DNA from: Pontiella agarivorans
GTDB lineage: Bacteria > Verrucomicrobiota > Kiritimatiellia > Kiritimatiellales > Pontiellaceae
DNA: 64,000 nt
Direction: 5' to 3'
NCBI RefSeq assembly: GCF_034531395.1
Contig: NZ_JARVCO010000010.1
Coordinates: 124,001 to 188,000 of the forward strand
Every line of letters begins with the position of its first letter. The stretch's first letter is position 1. The translations under genes and the position numbers were made by a program. A model generated the notes under the pieces. That model worked only from the letters and a program-made list of their open reading frames with translations, did no database searches and was not told where the DNA came from. Shown here in pieces: positions 58,167-64,000 of the stretch.

Positions 58167-59042
58167 ATGGCGAGCATTAAGGAATATAACCGCAAACTCA
58201 GCAGCCTGAAGAATACGGTTAAGATCACCAAAACCATGAAAATGGTTTCGGCGAGTAAACTGCGCCGTGCCCAGGAAGCGGAAAACCGGGCTAAGGATTA
58301 CGCACATGAAGTGAATAATCTGATCTACCGTGTGGCGGGTTCAGTGGAAGAGGAGATGCATCCGCTGCTGATGCCGCATGCTGAAGCAAAGAAAGTTCTG
58401 TTGCTGGTTTTTTCTTCCGATAAGGGATTGTGCGGCGGGTTTAATAACACACTGATCAAACATGTTGAAAGGCAGTGCACCGCGCTTGAAGCCGAAGGCA
58501 AAGAGGTCAGCATGGCATTCTGCGGCCGTCGCGGTTTTCTGCACTTCGGGAAGCGGGCCCCGGTTTTTAAAAACTATGCCGGCGTAACAGCCGCCCCGAA
58601 TTCGCGCGATGCTGCTGAAATAGCCGAGGAACTTGAAGCCGCATTTGTGAACGGCGATATCGATGAAGTGCACATGATTTACAACCATTTTGTCAGCCCG
58701 CTTTCGCAGGTTCCGCAGATGGACCGGCTGATGCCGCTTCCGATGTCTACATTGGAAGACCATGATCAGGTGGATGAAATCCGGGAAGATGATTTTATTT
58801 CGGAACCGCCGCTTTCAGAGCTGCTGGAACGGCTGATCCCGAGGCTGGTGGTTTTCAAGGTCTTTTATGCCCTGTTGGAAAACGCAGCCGGCGAACATGG
58901 TGCGCGAATGACCGCAATGGATAACGCGACAACCAATGCGAATAAGATGATTGATGAATATACGCTGTTGCGCAACCGTGCGCGCCAGGCGGCGATTACC
59001 ACAGAATTGATTGAAATTATTTCCGGTGCGGAAGCACTGTAA
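58167..59042 (+). CDS. atpG: ATP synthase F1 subunit gamma
   Basis: A 291-residue rotor subunit. Conserved ends: MASIKEYNRKLSSLKNTVKITKTMKMVSASKLRRAQ-type helix and the C-terminal helix NATTNANKMIDEYTLLRNRARQAAIT. SSDKGLCGGFNN in the core is diagnostic. Confidence 0.96.
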   Translation: MASIKEYNRKLSSLKNTVKITKTMKMVSASKLRRAQEAENRAKDYAHEVNNLIYRVAGSVEEEMHPLLMPHAEAKKVLLLVFSSDKGLCGGFNNTLIKHVERQCTALEAEGKEVSMAFCGRRGFLHFGKRAPVFKNYAGVTAAPNSRDAAEIAEELEAAFVNGDIDEVHMIYNHFVSPLSQVPQMDRLMPLPMSTLEDHDQVDEIREDDFISEPPLSELLERLIPRLVVFKVFYALLENAAGEHGARMTAMDNATTNANKMIDEYTLLRNRARQAAITTELIEIISGAEAL

Positions 59043-60473
<1,431 letters not shown>

Positions 60474-60475
60474 TC

Positions 60476-60790
60476 ATGGCCCTGTTTCCTGTACAGATTA
60501 TCAGCCCTGAAGGCACCATTTGGTCCGGCACAGTGAAAGCGGTCCTTGCGGTCGGAATCGATGGTTCGTTCGGCGTTATGGCAAACCATCGGCCGATGAT
60601 TGCCGCATTGGTTCCGGGAGCATTTAAAATGCAGGAAGAAAGCGGCGGGGCACTGCACTATGCCGTCGGTGAAGGGATTCTTGAGGTTCGCGATGACAAA
60701 CGGGTTGTCCTGCTGGTCGACTATGCCGAACCGTGCGAATCCGCCGAAGAGGCCAAGGTGAAAGCCAAAGAACTGCAGCACATGCTGTAA
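60476..60790 (+). CDS. atpC: ATP synthase F1 subunit epsilon, short form
   Basis: A 104-residue subunit. The N-terminal beta sandwich (about 1-84: PVQIISPEGTIWSGTV, GSFGVMANHRPMIAAL, YAVGEGILEVRDDK) is complete. The C-terminal part is a single helix of about 20 residues; the E. coli subunit has 139 residues with two helices that block rotation. It starts 2 bp after the atpD stop and is followed by a terminator. Confidence 0.93.
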   Translation: MALFPVQIISPEGTIWSGTVKAVLAVGIDGSFGVMANHRPMIAALVPGAFKMQEESGGALHYAVGEGILEVRDDKRVVLLVDYAEPCESAEEAKVKAKELQHML

Positions 60791-60793
60791 AAT

Positions 60794-60824
60794 AAAAAAA
60801 GCCCGTCGGAAAACGGGCCTTTTA
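60794..60824. terminator. Terminator after the atp operon
   Basis: GCCCGT and ACGGGC arms around a 6-nt loop, flanked by a run of A on one side and CTTTT on the other, so it can serve both atpC and the convergent lipoprotein gene. Confidence 0.88.
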
Positions 60825-60831
60825 TTAACGC

Positions 60832-61014
60832 TTAATATCCGCCACCACCGCCGAGGCCGGGAACAGATCGTGATCCTTCCCATTGTTGCGGTGTATTCCA
60901 CGGCATATTGGAATATTCCTGCTCGTCCTGATATTCATCATTGGTTGCGCAGCCGGTGAGCGTCAGAACACCTGTTGCTGTGATGAGGGCGAGAATGATT
61001 TTTGTGCTTTTCAT
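60832..61014 (-). CDS. Small lipoprotein
   Basis: A 60-residue protein. Signal MKSTKIILALITATGVLTLTGC has the lipobox LTGC (Cys at 22). The mature part is short, acidic then Trp/Pro-rich, and ends GLGGGGGY. Function unknown. The frame is open upstream to 61101, but those residues would be read through the HU terminator, so the ATG at 61014 is chosen. That ATG directly follows the T run of the HU terminator and has no ribosome-binding site. Transcription would need read-through. Confidence 0.7.
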   Translation of the reverse strand: MKSTKIILALITATGVLTLTGCATNDEYQDEQEYSNMPWNTPQQWEGSRSVPGLGGGGGY

Positions 61015-61019
61015 AGGTA

Positions 61020-61050
61020 AAAAAAGACCGTTCTGCAGTACAGAACGGTG
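61020..61050 (-). terminator. Terminator of the HU gene
   Basis: A perfect 9-bp stem, ACCGTTCTG with CAGAACGGT, a 5-nt loop, and a run of T on the minus strand. Confidence 0.88.
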
Positions 61051-61069
61051 CACTTCATACAAAGCGGGA

Positions 61070-61348
61070 TTAGAGTACTGCGTCTTTGGCAGCCTTCGCA
61101 ATGCGGAATTTCAGCACGGTTTTAGCCGGAATCTGAATGGTTTCGCCGGTGGCCGGGTTGCGGCCCTGACGTGCTGCGCGGTCAACTTTAACCAGTTTAC
61201 CGATGCCCGGGATGGTGAAGCCGTCAGCGGCACCTTCATAAGCGAGTTCGGCGAGGCCTTCGAGGGCGTCTTTGGCCTGGGCTTTAGAAATGTCTGCTTT
61301 TTCAGCAACGGCTGCGATGATTTGCGATTTGGTCATAGGTTTTCCCAT
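61070..61348 (-). CDS. HU-family nucleoid protein
   Basis: A 92-residue DNA-bending protein. KSQIIAAVAEKADISKAQAKDALEGL at the N-terminus, FTIPGIGKLVKVDRAARQGRNPATGE over the DNA-binding arm, and a C-terminal KFRIAKAAKDAVL match HU/IHF. The arm has RNPATGE, with the conserved intercalating Pro. AGGAG lies 8 bp upstream of ATG. Single gene with terminator. It may relate to chromosome-wide palindromes only in that HU coats DNA non-specifically. Confidence 0.95.
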   Translation of the reverse strand: MGKPMTKSQIIAAVAEKADISKAQAKDALEGLAELAYEGAADGFTIPGIGKLVKVDRAARQGRNPATGETIQIPAKTVLKFRIAKAAKDAVL

Positions 61349-61747
61349 TTGATGAACTCCTCATACTTTCCTGGTTAAATTTCCAACAACATAGAGACTG
61401 ACTCCGTATCAGCCAAGTGACCGCAATTTCTAAGGGATTCAGACACGGTTCGCAATAGCAAAGTAGATAAAAAGCCAATATTTACAGGGGTGATGCGCCG
61501 TTCCTGTCCGGATAATCCCCGCCGGGAAATGCTGTCGTAATATCGGAGTTGGACGTCCGTTTCGGAAAATTAATTCCTTCGAGGCGGTTGAGGTTTGGAT
61601 GCCGCTGCATGCGATATCTGCCGTTGCAGGGGATGTCCGGCATGGAAGAGGTTCGGGGTTTCGTTAGAGCAAGGTAAAAAACTGTTGACCTTGGATCGAA
61701 TCTCGACAAAATGAATCGTTAACTTTGCCGACTGGGGGCTGGCGGGA
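61349..61747. promoter_or_regulatory. 399-bp divergent region between HU and the PTS IIA-like gene
   Basis: AT-rich near HU, GC-normal toward the IIA gene. TTGACC at about 61683 with an A-rich stretch 17 bp later is a weak promoter candidate for the IIA gene. One TTTCCAA half-site is at about 61381. No open frame or RNA gene is convincing. Confidence 0.4.
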
Positions 61748-62197
61748 ATGAATCTGAAAAAAGTGCTATCACCGGAAACCGTATGGGTCGATCTTAAGGG
61801 CGATTCAAAAGCGGGTGTTATTGAAGAAATGGTGGACCGCCTGGTGGCTGCGGGAAAAGTGGATGAACGGGATGCGGTGCTGAATGCCGTCATTGAACGT
61901 GAAGCCAAAATGTCGACCGGTATGCAGAACGGTGTGGCCATTCCCCATGGTAAAACCGATTCAGTGAATGAGCTGGTTGCGGCGGTTGGAGTGCATAAAC
62001 AAGGGGTCGATTTTGACTCCATGGACGGTATGCCCTCGCATATTTTCATCATGACGCTGTCTCCGGAGAAGCGCACGGGACCGCATATTCAGTTTCTGGC
62101 CGAAGTCAGCCGTGCCATCAGTCAGCCTGAAGAGCGGGAGAAACTGCTTCAGGCGAAAACGCACGGTGAGATGTACGAGCTGCTAACCGGAAAATAA
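61748..62197 (+). CDS. PTS EIIA-2 (fructose/nitrogen-type) domain protein
   Basis: A 149-residue single-domain phosphocarrier. The phospho-acceptor His is in GVAIPHGKTDSV; AVIEREAKMSTGMQNG and KRTGPHIQFLAEVSRAI are typical. There are no EIIB/EIIC genes near, so it is more like EIIA-Ntr, a regulatory protein. It lies 3 bp before a CPA2 antiporter. The pair suggests that phosphorylation state controls ion transport, as EIIA-Ntr does for K+ systems in E. coli. Confidence 0.9.
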   Translation: MNLKKVLSPETVWVDLKGDSKAGVIEEMVDRLVAAGKVDERDAVLNAVIEREAKMSTGMQNGVAIPHGKTDSVNELVAAVGVHKQGVDFDSMDGMPSHIFIMTLSPEKRTGPHIQFLAEVSRAISQPEEREKLLQAKTHGEMYELLTGK

Positions 62198-62200
62198 ATT

Positions 62201-64000
62201 ATGCTCAAGCGTCTTTCAGCGGCATTGCTCATCAGCTTTTCATTAATCGGTGCGGTCAGTGCGGCGGACGAGACGCAGCAGCCCCGGCAAACTCAAATGG
62301 TGGAATTACAGGAGAATCCTGAATTGCACCGTTCGGTTTATCCTGCTTCGGCCGGGGAAGCTGAGCTGCACGAAATCGAAACGGAACTGGAAGAGCATTT
62401 TGCGGCGGAGGCCGAACACGGCATCACCCACATGATGATGCATCTGATCATCCAGCTGGCGGTGATCATCATTTTTGCCAAAATCGGCGGTTTTCTGGCG
62501 CAGAATTATCTCAACATGCCGTCCGTGCTGGGGGAACTTGCATCCGGTATGATTATCGGGCCGTATGCGATCGGCGGAATGCTTGATTTGCCGGTTTTAG
62601 GACTTCTTTTTGTTGAAAATCATGGTTTTGCGGCCTCGGCGGAGCTTTATGGCATCGCCACACTGGCCTCCGTCATTCTGCTGTTTCTGGCCGGACTTGA
62701 AACCGATATCGGGGCTTTCCTGCGCTATTCTGTGGTCGGTTCCATTGTGGGCCTTGGCGGGCTGATTGCAGCATTTGTTGTTGGAGATCTCGTGGCCGTT
62801 GTGTGGCCGAATAACGGAATTGACAGTTTTATGCAGCCGGCTGCGCTGTTTCTGGGGGTCATTTCGGTGGCCACTTCAGTGGGAATCACGGCGCGAATTC
62901 TGGCGGAAAAACAAAAGATGGCGTCCCCGGAAGGCGTGACGATTCTGGCCGGGGCGGTCTTTGATGATGTCTTCGGTATTATTACGCTTGCGATTGTTAT
63001 GGGCATGGCGAAAGCGGGTTCGGACGGCGGGCATGTGGCGTGGGGAAGTATCGGACTGATTGCGCTGAAAGCCGCCGGTTTTTTTGTGGTGTTCACCGGT
63101 TTGGGGCTGGCCTTCAGTCGCAAAATCACGGCGCTGATTAAGCGCTTCAGATCCAAAGAGATGATTGTAGCCATCTGTTTCGGGTTGGCCCTGCTGCTGG
63201 CGGGGCTGGCGGAAATGGCGGGGCTGGCGATGATCATCGGTGCATACATCATGGGGCTGGCTCTCTCCCGTACGGACCTGGCGAATGAAATCGAGCACCA
63301 TCTTCAAGGCGTATACAATATTCTCGTGCCGATCTTTTTCTGTGTAATGGGGATGATGGTCGATTTTTTCGCCATGAAGCCGGTGCTGTTTTTCGGTTCG
63401 GTTTATTCGCTTTTCGCGGTGTTTTCAAAAGTTTTCGGTTGCGGGATTCCGGCCTTGCTGACCCGCTTTAATTTACGGGGTTCGCTGCGCATCGGCCTGG
63501 GTATGCTGCCGCGCGGGGAAGTTGCACTTATTGTGGCGGGCATCGGCCTGGCCGGCGGGGTGATTGATCAGGGAATTTTCGGTGTGGCCATTATGATGAC
63601 GGTGGTTACGACCATGCTTGCACCGCCGTTGCTGGTGAAATCGTTCGAGGGAGGTTCCGGACTTCGGAAAGAGATGGAGGAGGGGCACGAAGATGTTGAA
63701 GTCATCGAACTCGAATTTCCGTCCCACGATATTGCCGAATTTCTAGTGAACCGCTTTGTCCGTGCGCTGCAGCACGAAGAGTTTTTTGTTCATCATCTGC
63801 ATACCGATGAACCGACCTACCGTGTGCTGAAAGACGATATCGCCTTCACGCTGGTGCAAGGAGTGAATCGAATCACCATCAACGTACCGCGTTCCAATCA
63901 GCATGTGGCCCGCATGATTCTGCTTGAAGAACTGCTTTCGCTGACCGATCTGCTCGAATCCACCAAGCAGATGAAATCGGTTGATGAAATGGGCACGGAC
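62201..64000 (+). CDS. CPA2-family cation:proton antiporter, cut by the window edge
   Basis: Six hundred codons are in the window with no stop; the 3' end is missing. A signal peptide-like start (MLKRLSAALLIS...VSA), a polar linker of about 60 residues, then a 12-13-helix Na+/H+ exchanger domain (about 85-475): GELASGMIIGPYAIGG, LFLAGLETDIGAF, the ion site GAVFDDVFGIITLA with two Asp, and IGLGMLPRGEVALIVAGIGL. It is followed by a cytoplasmic tail with TDEPTYRVLKDD. Kef-type or Na+/H+ function. It follows EIIA by 3 bp, with an operon-like arrangement. Confidence 0.92.
   Translation, partial: MLKRLSAALLISFSLIGAVSAADETQQPRQTQMVELQENPELHRSVYPASAGEAELHEIETELEEHFAAEAEHGITHMMMHLIIQLAVIIIFAKIGGFLAQNYLNMPSVLGELASGMIIGPYAIGGMLDLPVLGLLFVENHGFAASAELYGIATLASVILLFLAGLETDIGAFLRYSVVGSIVGLGGLIAAFVVGDLVAVVWPNNGIDSFMQPAALFLGVISVATSVGITARILAEKQKMASPEGVTILAGAVFDDVFGIITLAIVMGMAKAGSDGGHVAWGSIGLIALKAAGFFVVFTGLGLAFSRKITALIKRFRSKEMIVAICFGLALLLAGLAEMAGLAMIIGAYIMGLALSRTDLANEIEHHLQGVYNILVPIFFCVMGMMVDFFAMKPVLFFGSVYSLFAVFSKVFGCGIPALLTRFNLRGSLRIGLGMLPRGEVALIVAGIGLAGGVIDQGIFGVAIMMTVVTTMLAPPLLVKSFEGGSGLRKEMEEGHEDVEVIELEFPSHDIAEFLVNRFVRALQHEEFFVHHLHTDEPTYRVLKDDIAFTLVQGVNRITINVPRSNQHVARMILLEELLSLTDLLESTKQMKSVDEMGTD

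Overview
The window looks like a chromosomal segment of a Gram-negative bacterium of the PVC superphylum, most likely Kiritimatiellota. This is inference. The support is the mix of exported Gfo/Idh/MocA oxidoreductases, DUF1080, ThuA and HEAT-repeat proteins, a PulG-like pilin module of the Lentisphaerae/Kiritimatiellota style, a membrane pyrophosphatase of the Bacteroides/Akkermansia type, and a secreted protein with a PVC-style C-terminal domain. No rRNA, tRNA, CRISPR array, insertion sequence or prophage was seen.

Layout. 0-6 kb: a small conserved protein, a membrane GT2 glycosyltransferase, a membrane pyrophosphatase (hppA), an AEC-family permease and a lone PAS protein. 6-11.4 kb: a xylose locus with an AraC-type regulator divergent from xylB-xylA, then a sugar/H+ symporter. 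11.4-13.7 kb: a large membrane glycosyltransferase-like protein and a secreted discoidin-like protein. 13.8-28.2 kb: a carbohydrate-oxidation region on the minus strand, in four short transcription units: DUF1080-ApbE; Gfo-heptahaem cytochrome; Gfo-ThuA-HEAT; MFS-Gfo-TIM-barrel isomerase. A divergent PAS-AraC regulator sits at its head. 28.2-31.3 kb: metal handling (UreH/NicO-like permease, phosphoesterase, DmeF-like efflux pump). 31.3-42 kb: single genes, including a chimeric 661-residue secreted protein, RluA, Hsp33, SfsA, a metzincin protease and a gamma carbonic anhydrase. 42-53.5 kb: a large hybrid sensor kinase divergent from gyrB-gyrA, rhodanese-MauE, and ppa and murA. 53.6-60.8 kb: a complete F-type ATP synthase operon (atpZ-I-B-E-F-H-A-G-D-C). 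60.8-64 kb: a tiny lipoprotein, an HU protein, and a PTS IIA-like protein followed by a CPA2 antiporter cut by the window edge.

The most striking signal is not a gene. A 15-bp interrupted palindrome, TTCCA-N5-TGGAA, occurs exactly 22 times in 64 kb, against about 0.06 expected by chance. In 21 of the 22 copies the spacer is RNNNY. Copies lie in intergenic DNA, in a terminator stem, and inside genes in all three codon frames, so the constraint acts on DNA rather than protein. It is absent in exact form from gyrBA and the atp genes. It could be a nucleoid-protein or regulator site, a highly iterated palindrome like cyanobacterial HIP1, or a modification or uptake signal; the sequence alone does not decide.

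Other points of note: a secreted protein that appears to fuse a pilin-like core to an FtsQ-like end; a seven-haem cytochrome with a cytochrome-b-like membrane tail placed among 3-ketoglycoside-type genes; a heptanucleotide repeat at the start of that cytochrome gene; and residues suggesting an Na+,H+-pumping pyrophosphatase.
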